Part shown: piece after piece, positions 1 through 9,069 of the stretch | How positions within the stretch are numbered: the stretch's first letter is position 1 | Layout of the letters: each line of letters starts with the position of its first letter | Assembly: GCF_020991005.1 (NCBI RefSeq) | Contig: NZ_JAJLLW010000001.1 | Span: 1 to 64,000, forward strand | From: Halomonas sp. CUBES01 | Lineage (GTDB): Bacteria > Pseudomonadota > Gammaproteobacteria > Pseudomonadales > Halomonadaceae | Length of the DNA: 64,000 nt | Direction: 5' to 3' | Notes under the pieces: generated by a model | Told to the model about the DNA's origin: nothing | The model's input: only the letters and a program-made list of their open reading frames with translations | Database searches by the model: none | Program-made: the position numbers and the translations under genes

Positions 1-279
1 AATGGCTGTTTGGCAGAAGCGAAGGAAATGTTTGATGCGATTTTCCTTCCCGCTATTTGCCTAACCTACTGACAAACCGAGGTTTTTACACCTCATCCAC
101 CGCTGGCAACGCCTGGCGTCCCCGGCAGCGGATGCGTACTTTACGGTGTTGCTGCCGGGTTGGCAAGGGGGGAGCAAGGAAAAATTTTGCCATCGATCCC
201 CTAGGACACCAAAAGCGCTTCGGCGACAGCGGGGTTGGCAGTTACACTAACGCTACCTATCTTCCTGCCGAGGTCCGCG
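1..279 (+). promoter_or_regulatory. Region upstream of pyrB with possible leader peptide and hairpin
   Basis: No full gene is supported here. A nine-codon reading frame (35-64; Met-Arg-Phe-Ser-Phe-Pro-Leu-Phe-Ala) follows a purine-rich AAGGAA at about 22-27. A perfect 9-bp inverted repeat (121-129 with 151-159) could form a hairpin with a 21-nt loop. The layout loosely recalls the pyrimidine-rich pyrL leader of enterobacterial pyrBI, but no U-run follows the hairpin, so attenuation is only a suggestion. The first bases may also hold the end of an upstream gene that cannot be identified. Confidence 0.25.
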
Positions 280-1305
280 ATGAGCCAGCATTTATTAACG
301 GTCGATTCATTAGCCCGCGAGAACGTTGACCACTTACTTCGCGTTGCAGCGCGCATGGAGCCGATTGCCAATCGCCGCCAAGTCACCCGCGTGCTGGAAG
401 GGGCGGTGCTCGGCAACCTGTTCTTTGAAGCCAGTACGCGCACGCGGGTAAGTTTCAATGCGGCTTTTTGCCGCCTGGGCGGCAGCGTGTGCGATACCAC
501 GGGCTTTACCTTTTCGTCCATGGCCAAGGGCGAGTCGCTTTATGACACCAGCCGTGTCATGAGTGGCTATTGCGACGCCATCGTCATGCGCCACCCCGAC
601 CAGGGCTCCGTCGCCGAGTTTGCTGCGGCAACGAATGTACCGGTAATCAATGGCGGCGACGGTCCTGGCGAGCACCCAAGCCAGGCATTGCTTGACCTCT
701 ACACGATTGATAAAGAGTTTCAGCGACTGAATAAATCGCTTAGCGGTGCCCACATCCTGCTGACCGGCGACTTGAAATATGGCCGCACCGTGCATTCCCT
801 GATCAAACTCTTGTCACTTTACGGACCGCTGCGCATTACGCTGGTCTCGCCGCCGGGGCTTGAGATGCCGTCGGCACTGATCGACCTGGTAGCTTCACGC
901 GGGCACCGCATTGAGCAGCGCAGTTCATTGGCATGCGATTTCTCTGATCTGGATGTGGTGTATGCCACCCGCATTCAAAAAGAGCGCTTTACCGATGAAA
1001 TGAACGAGAGCTTTCAGGGGCTTTCCGGTGACTTCATGATCAATCGCGATTTTCTTGGTCAGCGCTGCAGCCCAAGCACGATTGTGATGCACCCGCTGCC
1101 CAGAGATAGCCGCCCCGGTGCCAACGACCTGGATGTGAACCTTAACGGCGACCCGCGATTGGCCATTTTCCGCCAGACCGATAACGGCATCCCTATGCGC
1201 ATGGCAATCTTTGCCACCCTGCTGAAAGTAGACGCGTTGATTGATGAAGACCAGCGGCCGGTGCGCTGGTTTGTACCGTCCCAAACCGGCACTCTCGACC
1301 GCTAG
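280..1305 (+). CDS. pyrB: Aspartate carbamoyltransferase catalytic subunit
   Basis: Joins carbamoyl phosphate to L-aspartate to give N-carbamoyl-aspartate, the committed step of pyrimidine synthesis in the cytoplasm. The 341-residue protein has the carbamoyl-phosphate loop Ser-Thr-Arg-Thr-Arg at residues 52-56, a LKYGRTVH segment near 165-172 as in the Escherichia coli enzyme, and HPLPR at 271-275. ATG 280 was chosen because GAGG lies six bases upstream and the family N-terminus fits; an in-frame extension to 235 lacks support. No pyrI regulatory gene follows; the next gene (ruvX) converges 16 bp away. In pseudomonads pyrB sits in the same neighbourhood, with pyrR and a pyrC-like gene that are absent here. 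Confidence 0.95.
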   Translation: MSQHLLTVDSLARENVDHLLRVAARMEPIANRRQVTRVLEGAVLGNLFFEASTRTRVSFNAAFCRLGGSVCDTTGFTFSSMAKGESLYDTSRVMSGYCDAIVMRHPDQGSVAEFAAATNVPVINGGDGPGEHPSQALLDLYTIDKEFQRLNKSLSGAHILLTGDLKYGRTVHSLIKLLSLYGPLRITLVSPPGLEMPSALIDLVASRGHRIEQRSSLACDFSDLDVVYATRIQKERFTDEMNESFQGLSGDFMINRDFLGQRCSPSTIVMHPLPRDSRPGANDLDVNLNGDPRLAIFRQTDNGIPMRMAIFATLLKVDALIDEDQRPVRWFVPSQTGTLDR

Positions 1306-1321
1306 CCTCCCATTTCACGCT

Positions 1322-1777
1322 TTAATAGGCGTTGCGCCCACCGGGAAGTCCTTCCTGGTGGGCAAACCAGCCCTCCAGAATCAGCACGGCCGCAATGCCG
1401 TCGACGCTGTCTTCACGATAGTTGCCGCGATGACCGGCCGCGTGGGCGATTTGTTTGGCTTCCCGCGTCGACCCACGCTCATCGACCATTTCGCAGGGTT
1501 TACCAAAGCGTCCGTGGAGTCGATTGCCAAATTTACGTGCCCGCGTACTCATGGCCGACTCTGTGCCGTCCATATTGAGCGGCAACCCCACCACAAACAG
1601 ATCGGGTTGCCACTCCTCCACCAGGCGCGTGACGAGGTTCCAGTCGGGAATGCCGTCCCGAGCGGTGAGCGGCGCAAGCTCGCGGCCGCTTTTCAGCAGC
1701 TCATTGCCGACCGCCACGCCAATCCGCCGCGTACCAAAATCAAACGCCAGCAGCAGACGCTGGCCTAGCTCAGCCAT
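1322..1777 (-). CDS. ruvX: RuvX/YqgF-family RNase H-fold nuclease
   Basis: A 151-residue YqgF-family protein, annotated as putative Holliday-junction resolvase and linked in E. coli to maturation of the 5' end of 16S rRNA. The N-terminal DFGTRRIGVAVG motif carries the first acidic residue of the RNase H-like active site (Asp13). GLPLNMDGTES in mid-protein and DERGST further on are family signatures. It is the last gene of a leftward gshB-algH-ruvX group, an order common in gammaproteobacteria, starting 12 bp after algH. A strong 13-bp stem lies in its 3' coding end (1336-1363), close to the end of the converging pyrB. Confidence 0.93.
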   Translation of the reverse strand: MAELGQRLLLAFDFGTRRIGVAVGNELLKSGRELAPLTARDGIPDWNLVTRLVEEWQPDLFVVGLPLNMDGTESAMSTRARKFGNRLHGRFGKPCEMVDERGSTREAKQIAHAAGHRGNYREDSVDGIAAVLILEGWFAHQEGLPGGRNAY

Positions 1778-1789
1778 TGCGCTTGGCCA

Positions 1790-2347
1790 TTACGCGTGCC
1801 CTGCATCACGGGTCATAAGATTTAGATCGACCCCGAGAATGCCCGCCGCTGCGGCAAGCCGTTCAGCGGGAGGGGTGTCGAAGAGCACCGGGGCCTGGCC
1901 TTCCACGGTCAGCCAGGCATTCTCTTTCAATTCCTCTTCAAGCTGACCCACTTCCCAACCGGCACAGCCTAGACAAACCAGAAACTGTTCCGGCCCTTCG
2001 CCGTTGGCTAGCGCCTGAAGGATATCCATCGACGTGGTCAGCGAAATACCGTCTTCGACCTGAAGGCTGGAATCCCACGCCTGGCTATCGCCGGTGTGCA
2101 GGATAAAGCCACGGTCTTTATGCATTGGCCCGCCGTAATATACCGGCGCATTGCGAAACGGGCTGTCGTCACCCCCTAGCTCAAGCTGCTCAAACAGCGC
2201 GTCCAGGGTAATGTCCAGGGGACGGTTGGCAATGACGCCCATACAGCCATTGTGGTCATGATCGCAGAGGTAGATAAGGCTGCCCGCAAAATTAGGATCA
2301 TCCTGGTGCGGCATGGCCATCAAAAAGTGATGTTTTAAACTTTGCAT
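1790..2347 (-). CDS. algH: AlgH/YqgE family (UPF0301) protein
   Basis: The 185-residue protein belongs to the YqgE/AlgH family. In Pseudomonas aeruginosa algH was described as affecting alginate regulation; the biochemical role is still unclear. Family marks are the N-terminal HHFLMAMPHQDDPNF segment, GVIANRPL, YYGGPM and the LGCAGW stretch near the C-terminus. The start ATG 2347 has AGGAGA a few bases upstream. It lies between gshB and ruvX on the same strand, and the conserved grouping suggests co-transcription. The length is normal and nothing looks broken. Confidence 0.92.
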   Translation of the reverse strand: MQSLKHHFLMAMPHQDDPNFAGSLIYLCDHDHNGCMGVIANRPLDITLDALFEQLELGGDDSPFRNAPVYYGGPMHKDRGFILHTGDSQAWDSSLQVEDGISLTTSMDILQALANGEGPEQFLVCLGCAGWEVGQLEEELKENAWLTVEGQAPVLFDTPPAERLAAAAGILGVDLNLMTRDAGHA

Positions 2348-2424
2348 GCGTCTCCTGCGGCCAGCTGAGGCGTCAGCCAGCCTAAATTCAGTGGGTAGTG
2401 CGCGTCAGTGCGACAGACCAGCGC

Positions 2425-3384
2425 TTATGGGGCAAGGCGTCGCTCAATGGCATCCAGCAGTCGGCCGGCGATATCAGTGCCACGCTGGTCGTCGATTTCG
2501 CGAACGCAGGTCGGGCTCGTCACGTTGATTTCCGTGATGTAATCGCCGATCACGTCCAGGCCGACAAACATTAGTCCTTTTTCGCGGATCATGGGCTGCA
2601 CCTGCTTGATAAGCCACCGGTCTCGTTCGGTCAGCTCGCGGCTGACACCGCGCCCGCCGGCGGCGAGGTTGCCGCGCGTCTCACCCGCTGAGGGTATACG
2701 CGCAAGTCCATAAGGTACCGGCTCGCCGTCTACCAGCAAAATCCGCGTATCACCTTCCTTGATGGCCGGCAGGTAGCGTTGGGCCATGATCTGGCGCTGA
2801 CCACGCAGGGTAAGCTGCTCGATGACCGCCCCGATATTGCGTCCTTCGGGGCCGATGTGAAAGATGCCGGTTCCTCCCATGCCGTCGAGGGGCTTGAAGA
2901 TGACATCGCCGTGCTCGGCGTGAAAGGCACGCAGCACATCGGCACGGCTGGCTACCAGGGTCGGCGCGCAACACTGGGGAAACTGCTGGGCAAACAGCTT
3001 TTCATTACACTGCAGCAACGCAGCGGTTGGATTGACGATCAGAACGCCCTCACGCTCGGCAAACCCCAGCAGATGCACCGCATTGGTAAAGTCTGCATCC
3101 ACCGGCGGATCCTTGCGCATCAAGACCGTATCCAGTTCGGCCAGCGGCCGGGCGGACGCTTCACCCAGGTCATACCAGTGCTCGGGATCACGATGAACCG
3201 TCAACGGGCGCATGCGCGCATAGGCTTGCCCTGCATTCAAGAAGAGATCTTCCTGCTCCATGTAGTGCAGGGCGTAACCGCGCGCTTGCGCCGCCCACAG
3301 CATCGCCATGGTGGTATCTTTCTTGTAGGCGATGTCGCTGATGGGATCCATCACGACACCCAGGTGCAATGTTGACTGACTCAT
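2425..3384 (-). CDS. gshB: Glutathione synthetase
   Basis: Catalyses the ATP-dependent addition of glycine to gamma-glutamylcysteine, the second step of glutathione synthesis. The 319-residue ATP-grasp protein opens with the family N-terminal domain (GVVMDPISDI and a lysine-rich turn). The glycine-rich nucleotide loop FKPLDGMGGTGIFH lies near the middle, and EINVTSPTCVREID near the C-terminus supplies metal and substrate ligands. ATG 3384 (Met-Ser-Gln-Ser-Thr) is preferred over an in-frame start at 3447, because the upstream 21 residues do not match the family. It heads the algH-ruvX pair. Confidence 0.95.
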   Translation of the reverse strand: MSQSTLHLGVVMDPISDIAYKKDTTMAMLWAAQARGYALHYMEQEDLFLNAGQAYARMRPLTVHRDPEHWYDLGEASARPLAELDTVLMRKDPPVDADFTNAVHLLGFAEREGVLIVNPTAALLQCNEKLFAQQFPQCCAPTLVASRADVLRAFHAEHGDVIFKPLDGMGGTGIFHIGPEGRNIGAVIEQLTLRGQRQIMAQRYLPAIKEGDTRILLVDGEPVPYGLARIPSAGETRGNLAAGGRGVSRELTERDRWLIKQVQPMIREKGLMFVGLDVIGDYITEINVTSPTCVREIDDQRGTDIAGRLLDAIERRLAP

Positions 3385-3459
3385 CGGGGCACAATCCATA
3401 CATGAACAATAGGTAAGCAGTATGCCGCACTGCCTCTTAGGCTCCAACCGCTAGCTTCT

Positions 3460-4152
3460 TTACTGGCTGAGCGCGCCAGGTACCAGACGTATGGCGCCTG
3501 GCTCCAGGGTTATCAACCCCTGCTTGTACAACCGCCCAATCGCCTGTTTGTAAGCGCTCTTGCTTACCCCCAGCCGCGCCTTGATCGCGTGTGCGTCACT
3601 TTTATCGCCCAGCGCCAGATAGCCGCCGCTTTCGCGCAGAGCCTGGAGGACTTTATCGCCCACCACATCCAGGCGGGCGGCGCCGGGCGGCAGAAGTGAA
3701 ATATCCACCCGGCCGTCTTCGCGGCGCTGCTTGACGTAGCCCGTCAGCGACTGCCCACGCCGCAGCGGCTGGCTGATATCGTCCTGATAGATCAACCCCC
3801 AGTAGCGGTGATCGACGACAACCTTCATGCCCAGGTCGGTGCGGTCGGCCACCACAACGCTCACGGCATCACCCGTTGCAAGCGCCCAGGCGTCATCGGT
3901 CAAAAAGCGATCGAGTCGCATGGTCGCCACGGGCCTGCCCTGTTCATCCTGGTACAGCATGACCAGTACGCGCTTGCCCGGATCGGGGCGAAAGCGCTGC
4001 TCGCTGTAGGGCAACAGCACATCTTTGGGCTGCCCCCAGCGTAAAAACGCCCCGGTGCTGTTGACCGCCGTCACCGTCAAGTAGGCTACTTCCCCCAGTT
4101 GGGCGGCCGCATCGCTGGCAGATCGGGGCGAGGAATGGGACTCACGGACCAT
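3460..4152 (-). CDS. cvfB: S1-domain RNA-binding protein, CvfB/YitL family
   Basis: A 230-residue protein of the CvfB family: tandem S1-like RNA-binding domains followed by a C-terminal winged-helix. The first S1-like domain has AVNSTGAFLRWGQPKDVLLPYSE, the second has the VVDHRYWGLIYQDD segment, and the C-terminus reads as a helix-turn-helix (GDKSDAHAIKARLGVSKSAYKQAIG). Staphylococcal CvfB influences virulence gene expression; the role in proteobacteria is not established. ATG 4152 has TAAGGA upstream; a longer frame to 4263 has no support. It is inserted between rsmE and gshB, which are adjacent in E. coli. Confidence 0.82.
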   Translation of the reverse strand: MVRESHSSPRSASDAAAQLGEVAYLTVTAVNSTGAFLRWGQPKDVLLPYSEQRFRPDPGKRVLVMLYQDEQGRPVATMRLDRFLTDDAWALATGDAVSVVVADRTDLGMKVVVDHRYWGLIYQDDISQPLRRGQSLTGYVKQRREDGRVDISLLPPGAARLDVVGDKVLQALRESGGYLALGDKSDAHAIKARLGVSKSAYKQAIGRLYKQGLITLEPGAIRLVPGALSQ

Positions 4153-4288
4153 GGGTGCCGTCCTTACAGTAAATAGGCGTTCATTATGGTGTCTTGCGTT
4201 GCCAAGGCAAAGCGCGTTGGCTGCCCAATGGCGCGTCGAGGTGAACATCTGCAGAGGAGGCACGGCGCAAGCAATGGAGCGTCAGTGC

Positions 4289-5056
4289 TTACAGATCGCC
4301 GAAATGATGCTGGAGGAGCGTCAACGCCACGAGCGGCGCGGTCTCGGTGCGCAGCACACGCGGGCCGAGCGTGAGGGGGGTGAACTCAGCCGCCAGGGCA
4401 GCGTCCACATCCGCATCGCCAAGGCCACCCTCAGGGCCAATCAACAACGCCGCTGTCTCAGGGCGCTGCTTGCTGTCGAAAGGGTGATCCGTCGCCAGGT
4501 GGAGCATCAGGCGCAACGCTTCATGACGCTCACCCAGCCAGGACGTTAGCGTCATGGGCGGATTGACCGGCGGCACCACTGCACGCCCGCTCTGCTCACA
4601 GGCGCTGGCGGCCACCGCCTGCCAATGGGCCAGCTTCTTGTCCTCCCGGTCGCCCTTGAGACGCACGTCACCCCGCTCGGTATAAAGCGGGGTGATCGCC
4701 GCCACACCAAGCTCGACGGCCTTCTGAATGGCGTAATCCATCCGGTCACCCTTGGAAATCGCCTGGCCCAAATGCACGGCCAGCGGCGATTCACCGCTGC
4801 CCGGCCAGACGGCTTCCACGGTCACCGTCGCCTGCTTGCGGCTGACCTCGGTCAGGCGCACTCCCGCCTCCTGGCCGCTACCGTCGAACACCACCAGCGG
4901 TGCCCCTTCACCCATGCGCAGCACGCGCGTGACGTGCCGCGCTGGGCCATCCGGCAGGGTCAGCTCACTGCCCGGGGTCACCACCACTGGTACATAAAGC
5001 CGCGGCATTTTGCCGTGCCTGGCATACCAGTCAGCGGCGAGCAGCACTTCAGACAT
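4289..5056 (-). CDS. rsmE: 16S rRNA (uracil(1498)-N(3))-methyltransferase
   Basis: SPOUT-fold methyltransferase that makes m3U1498 in the 30S decoding region. The C-terminal knot is shown by LLIGPEGGLGDADV and LGPRVLRTETA; the N-terminal PUA-like domain includes ARHVTRVLRMG. The span assumes ATG 5056, three bases after the secB stop. An internal ATG at 5008 (Met-Pro-Arg-Leu-Tyr-Val-Pro) fits the usual family N-terminus better and is equally plausible, leaving 239 residues. Neither start has a strong ribosome-binding site. It reads leftward after secB. Confidence 0.92.
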   Translation of the reverse strand: MSEVLLAADWYARHGKMPRLYVPVVVTPGSELTLPDGPARHVTRVLRMGEGAPLVVFDGSGQEAGVRLTEVSRKQATVTVEAVWPGSGESPLAVHLGQAISKGDRMDYAIQKAVELGVAAITPLYTERGDVRLKGDREDKKLAHWQAVAASACEQSGRAVVPPVNPPMTLTSWLGERHEALRLMLHLATDHPFDSKQRPETAALLIGPEGGLGDADVDAALAAEFTPLTLGPRVLRTETAPLVALTLLQHHFGDL

Positions 5057-5059
5057 CGT

Positions 5060-5572
5060 TTAGTGCGTGTTCTCTTCGGTCTGCTGGCCGGCCTGCTGCT
5101 GTTCACGCTGCTTGCGCTGCGCGTACATCGCTTCAAAATTCACCGGTGCCAGCATCAGCGGCGGGAAGCCGCCACGGTTGACCAGATTATCCACGCACTC
5201 ACGGGCATACGGGAACAGCAGGTTAGGGCAGAAAGCGCCCAGCGTCTGGTCAAGCTGCGCGCCTTCGATGCCGCTGATGCGGAACAGGCCCGCCTGTTCG
5301 ACTTCCGCCAGGAAGGAGGTGGTGCCCGTTTCTTTATCGTTAACCTGCGCGGTCACCTTGACGACGACCTCATATTGATCCTCGGCAATTTTGCTGCTGC
5401 TGGTATTGAGGTCAAGACTCACCTTGGGTTTAAACGACTCCTGGAACACCGACGGCGAATTGGGCGCTTCGAACGAAATATCCTTAACGTAAATGCGCTG
5501 CAGCGAAAACTTGAGCTGTGGTTTGTCGTCGCCTTGTGCGCCGGCCTGCGGGGTGTTGTTATCTTCCGCCAT
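5060..5572 (-). CDS. secB: Protein-export chaperone SecB
   Basis: Cytoplasmic tetrameric chaperone that keeps precursors unfolded and passes them to SecA. The 170-residue protein has the core [17 protein letters not shown], the LFPYARE segment and the NFEAMY stretch near the acidic, glutamine-rich tail. ATG 5572 (Met-Ala-Glu-Asp-Asn) is the family-like start; the reading frame extends to 5599 without support. In E. coli grxC lies between yibN and secB; here the 73-bp gap cannot hold it. rsmE follows within three bases. Confidence 0.95.
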   Translation of the reverse strand: MAEDNNTPQAGAQGDDKPQLKFSLQRIYVKDISFEAPNSPSVFQESFKPKVSLDLNTSSSKIAEDQYEVVVKVTAQVNDKETGTTSFLAEVEQAGLFRISGIEGAQLDQTLGAFCPNLLFPYARECVDNLVNRGGFPPLMLAPVNFEAMYAQRKQREQQQAGQQTEENTH

Positions 5573-5645
5573 GGGAGAACTCCTCGTTTGTTGATGCAAT
5601 CGTCAGTGCAAGCGTTGATGCCGTCAGTAGGATGCGCACCTACGC

Positions 5646-6068
5646 TTATTTTTTAACCACCGGGAGGCCGTCAGCCTGCCACTGGGCCATGCCACCTTTC
5701 AGCTTCAGAGCGCGTTCGAAGCCGGCCTTGGCGAGCTTGGTCTGCGCCGCGCCGGACCCCTGTCCGTGCTTGCACACCACAATGATCGGCTTGTCTTTAA
5801 CTTTATTCAGCTCGTTCATGCGGCTATCCAGGCTGCTCTGGGGAATATTGCGCGCCCCGGCGATGTGGCCCGTCTTGAAGTCTTTACTTTCCCGGATATC
5901 CACGACAACGGCATCTTCACGGTTAATGAGCTGCGTGGCCTGGGAGGCGGTGAGCGCATGGGTTGAAGCGCTGCGTGTCTCATACACAATCCACGCTATC
6001 AGCGCCAGCAAAAACGCCCCCACCAGCAGGGGATGATTCAGTACGAATTCGAACAGCTGATCGATCAT
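5646..6068 (-). CDS. Membrane-anchored rhodanese-like protein (YibN type)
   Basis: A 140-residue protein with one N-terminal membrane segment (about residues 10-30) and a single rhodanese domain. VVVDIRESKDFKTGHIAGARNIP precedes the active-site loop, where CKHGQGSGAA holds the candidate catalytic cysteine. The domain probably handles sulfane sulfur, but the substrate is not known. The yibN-secB arrangement is widespread in gammaproteobacteria, and recent work on E. coli YibN places it at the membrane near insertion machinery. It is divergent from gpmI. Confidence 0.87.
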   Translation of the reverse strand: MIDQLFEFVLNHPLLVGAFLLALIAWIVYETRSASTHALTASQATQLINREDAVVVDIRESKDFKTGHIAGARNIPQSSLDSRMNELNKVKDKPIIVVCKHGQGSGAAQTKLAKAGFERALKLKGGMAQWQADGLPVVKK

Positions 6069-6271
6069 CGCGACACAATCTCTTGGTCAATACGGAAAAA
6101 AGCAGCGTTGCCACCGCTAAAACGCGACAAGTATACACGTCTGGAGGCCACGCGCGCAGGCCTGAGCCATGACGCTTAGCCACTGGCTGCGTTATGATGC
6201 CCGATGCATGCGTTAGTCGCGACCCTGATCCACGTTATGTCGTCCGGCTTGCCACTTATCAGGAGGATTTT

Positions 6272-7849
6272 ATGGACACTGCACGCACTCCCCGCCCCGT
6301 CGCGCTGATTATTCTGGACGGTTACGGTCACAACCCCGACAGTGCGCACAATGCGGTGGCCGCCGCCAGCACCCCGGTGATGGATCAGCTCTGGGCGAAC
6401 CGCCCCCATGCCTTTGTTCATACCGATGGCCGCCATGTTGGGCTGCCGGACGGGCAAATGGGCAACTCCGAAGTGGGCCACATGAACCTGGGCGCCGGAC
6501 GCATCGTTTACCAGGATTTCACTCGCATCACCAAGGCCATTGAAGACGGCGACCTGGATACCATCGACGCCCTCACCAGGCCCATCGACGACGCCGTGGC
6601 TAACGGTCGCGCCGTGCACCTGCTGGGACTGCTGTCGCCTGGCGGCGTCCACAGCCATGAAGACCATTTTATGGCCATGGCCGAGCTGGCCGCGCGCCGC
6701 GGGGCCCAGCGCATCTACGTGCACGCCTTCCTGGACGGCCGCGATATGCCCCCCCAGAGCGCGCTTCGCTCCATCGAGCGGGCCAATGCGCGCCTGGCCG
6801 AGCTGGTCGGCGCCGACAATGGCTTTGTCGCCTCGATTATCGGGCGCTTTTTTGCCATGGATCGGGATAATCGCTGGGAACGCGTCGAGCAAGCCTACCG
6901 ACTGATCACTGACGGGCATGCCGACTATTACGCGACCAGCGCCGAAATCGCGCTGCGCGATGCCTACGAACGGGGCGAAACCGACGAGTTCGTCGCCGCC
7001 AGCAGCATACCGGTCGGCGATGGCTCCAGCGACAGCACCATCACGCTGCAGGACGGTGATGCGGCGATTTTCCTCAACTTCCGTTCGGATCGCGCTCGCG
7101 AACTGACCCGCGCTTTCGTCGAGCCCGACTTCAACGGCTTCGAACGGCGCGTCTGCCCCAAACTGGCAGGGGACGGACTGGTCATGATGACCCAGTACGC
7201 GGCGGACATTCCGGCGCCGGCCGCCTTTCCGCCCAACGATCTCCACGACACCCTGGGCGAGGTGGTTGCCAAACGCGGCTTGACCCAGTTGCGAATCGCC
7301 GAGACCGAGAAATACCCCCACGTCACTTTCTTCTTTTCAGGCGGCAACGAAGCCGAATATGAGGGCGAAAAGCGCATTCTCGTGCCGTCCCCGCGCGACG
7401 TGAAGACCTACGATGAAAAGCCCGAGATGAGCGCCTACGAAATTACCGACAAACTCGTCGGCGCTATCGATAGCGGCCACTTTGATGTAATGGTGTGCAA
7501 CTACGCCAACGGTGACATGGTCGGCCACACCGGCGACTTCGACGCCGCCGTCAAGGCCATCGAAACCGTCGATACCTGCGTCGGTCGCGTGGTCGAGGCC
7601 ATCGAGCGCGCAGGTGGTGCCTGCCTGATTACGGCGGATCATGGCAATGCCGAACAGATGGTTCATCCGGAGACCGGGGCGCCGCAAACCGCGCATACCA
7701 CCTTTACGGTGCCGCTGATTTATGTTGGAGAGCGCTCGGCTCAGCTCGCCGATGGCCGACTATGCGACCTGGCACCGACGCTGCTGACCATGATGAATCA
7801 GGACGTTCCTGAGGCAATGACCGGTCACCCCCTGATTCGATTCGGTTAG
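6272..7849 (+). CDS. gpmI: 2,3-bisphosphoglycerate-independent phosphoglycerate mutase
   Basis: Interconverts 3- and 2-phosphoglycerate in glycolysis and gluconeogenesis using two manganese ions and a phosphoserine intermediate. The 525-residue alkaline-phosphatase-superfamily protein shows the first metal aspartate in LIILDGYG, the nucleophile Ser66 in [14 protein letters not shown], and C-terminal metal ligands in [13 protein letters not shown] and [14 protein letters not shown] 6272 is preceded by a perfect AGGAGG; a longer frame from 6194 is not needed. It is followed after seven bases by envC and then ctpA, a conserved order. Confidence 0.97.
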   Translation: MDTARTPRPVALIILDGYGHNPDSAHNAVAAASTPVMDQLWANRPHAFVHTDGRHVGLPDGQMGNSEVGHMNLGAGRIVYQDFTRITKAIEDGDLDTIDALTRPIDDAVANGRAVHLLGLLSPGGVHSHEDHFMAMAELAARRGAQRIYVHAFLDGRDMPPQSALRSIERANARLAELVGADNGFVASIIGRFFAMDRDNRWERVEQAYRLITDGHADYYATSAEIALRDAYERGETDEFVAASSIPVGDGSSDSTITLQDGDAAIFLNFRSDRARELTRAFVEPDFNGFERRVCPKLAGDGLVMMTQYAADIPAPAAFPPNDLHDTLGEVVAKRGLTQLRIAETEKYPHVTFFFSGGNEAEYEGEKRILVPSPRDVKTYDEKPEMSAYEITDKLVGAIDSGHFDVMVCNYANGDMVGHTGDFDAAVKAIETVDTCVGRVVEAIERAGGACLITADHGNAEQMVHPETGAPQTAHTTFTVPLIYVGERSAQLADGRLCDLAPTLLTMMNQDVPEAMTGHPLIRFG

Positions 7850-7856
7850 TCCCTGC

Positions 7857-8993
7857 ATGCGACGACTTGTCGGGATGGCGGCTTGCGTGGCGCTGATGGT
7901 CGCCACGCAAAGTGCCGCCCAGCCCAGCGAAGATCAAGCGCGCCAGCAACTCGATGATATTGGCCAGGCCATCGAGGCGGTTTCGGAACGTTTGAGCGAC
8001 ACCGACGACGCCCGCGAAGGCGCCAAGCGCGAGCTGCGCGAGGTGGAAACCGAACTGGCCGAGACCCACCAGCGGCTTGATCAGCTGCAGGGCGAGCGGC
8101 GCGAGCTGAACGAAGAAACCCGTAAGCTTCGCCAGCATCGCGAGCGCCTTGAAGCCGACCGCGACGCCCAGGTTGATGCCCTTGGCCAGCAGTTGGCAGC
8201 GCTTTACCGCCTAGGCCCGACGCCCCAGCTCAAGCTGCTGTTGAATCAGGGCGACCCCGCCGCGCTTGACCGCATGCAGGCCTATCTAAACCGGCTCACC
8301 GACGCCCGCCAGCAGCGCCTGGACGACATCGCCCGGCTGGATAATGCGTTGGCTGATACGCAACAGGCACTTGCCGAGCGTCAGGATCGCCTGGATACCT
8401 TGTCTGAGGAGCTTGAAGAAGAAAGCGCACGGCTTGCCGAGCGCACCCAGGAACGCCGTGGCGTCGTCGCCAATCTGGATGACCGCTACGGCAGTGAAGC
8501 CGCCCGCCTGGCCGATTTGAATGAAGACCGCGAACAGGCCGAACAGCGGCTTCGCGAGATTCAGGCCGAACTTGCCCGCCTTGACGAGCCGACGCCAAGC
8601 ACCCAGATTACGCGTACCCAGGGCGACTTACCCTGGCCGGTTCAGGGCGATATCACGGCGGACTTCCAGCGTCGCGACGGCGTGCATTACAACGGCATCG
8701 TCATTCGCGCCGTTGGGGGCAGCACGGTCAGCGCGGTGCATACCGGCCGTGTGGTGTTTGCCGACTGGATGCGCGGATTTGGTAACCTGCTGATTATCGA
8801 CCATGGTGATCAGATCATGACGCTCTATGCCCATCTACAGCAGTTCAACGCGCGCCCCGGCCAACAGGTTAAAAGCGGCGATACGATTGGCCAGGTGGGC
8901 AACAGCGGCGGGCAGCCGCGTGATGCACTTTACTTTGAAGTTCGCCGCCGCGGTGAACCCATTAACCCGCAACGTTGGATTGCACGCCGCTGA
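7857..8993 (+). CDS. envC: Murein hydrolase activator EnvC-like (degenerate LytM)
   Basis: Periplasmic activator of N-acetylmuramyl-L-alanine amidases during cell separation. The 378-residue protein has a cleavable signal peptide ending near AAQPSE, a long coiled coil (about residues 25-240, rich in Glu, Arg, Leu and Gln), and a C-terminal M23/LytM domain. That domain seems catalytically dead: the usual first His-x-x-x-Asp motif is replaced around HYNGIVIRA, and LHFE is LYFE. This is the expected state for an EnvC-type activator rather than a peptidase. It sits between gpmI and ctpA as in many relatives. Confidence 0.9.
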   Translation: MRRLVGMAACVALMVATQSAAQPSEDQARQQLDDIGQAIEAVSERLSDTDDAREGAKRELREVETELAETHQRLDQLQGERRELNEETRKLRQHRERLEADRDAQVDALGQQLAALYRLGPTPQLKLLLNQGDPAALDRMQAYLNRLTDARQQRLDDIARLDNALADTQQALAERQDRLDTLSEELEEESARLAERTQERRGVVANLDDRYGSEAARLADLNEDREQAEQRLREIQAELARLDEPTPSTQITRTQGDLPWPVQGDITADFQRRDGVHYNGIVIRAVGGSTVSAVHTGRVVFADWMRGFGNLLIIDHGDQIMTLYAHLQQFNARPGQQVKSGDTIGQVGNSGGQPRDALYFEVRRRGEPINPQRWIARR

Positions 8994-9069
8994 CGGGATA
9001 AGCTGAGCCATACTTGTTGTCACTTCGGGTAGCGCCACCGCTACCCACCTATCGCTTCGCGGAGTCCGC

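Noticed and set aside
5573..5645. The yibN-secB spacer examined for grxC
   Set aside because: At 73 bp it is too short for a glutaredoxin gene, and no CPYC-type motif is encoded.
6176..7321. A 381-residue open frame on the minus strand opposite gpmI
   Set aside because: It lies entirely over gpmI, whose active-site motifs are complete. The long frame follows from high GC at third positions.
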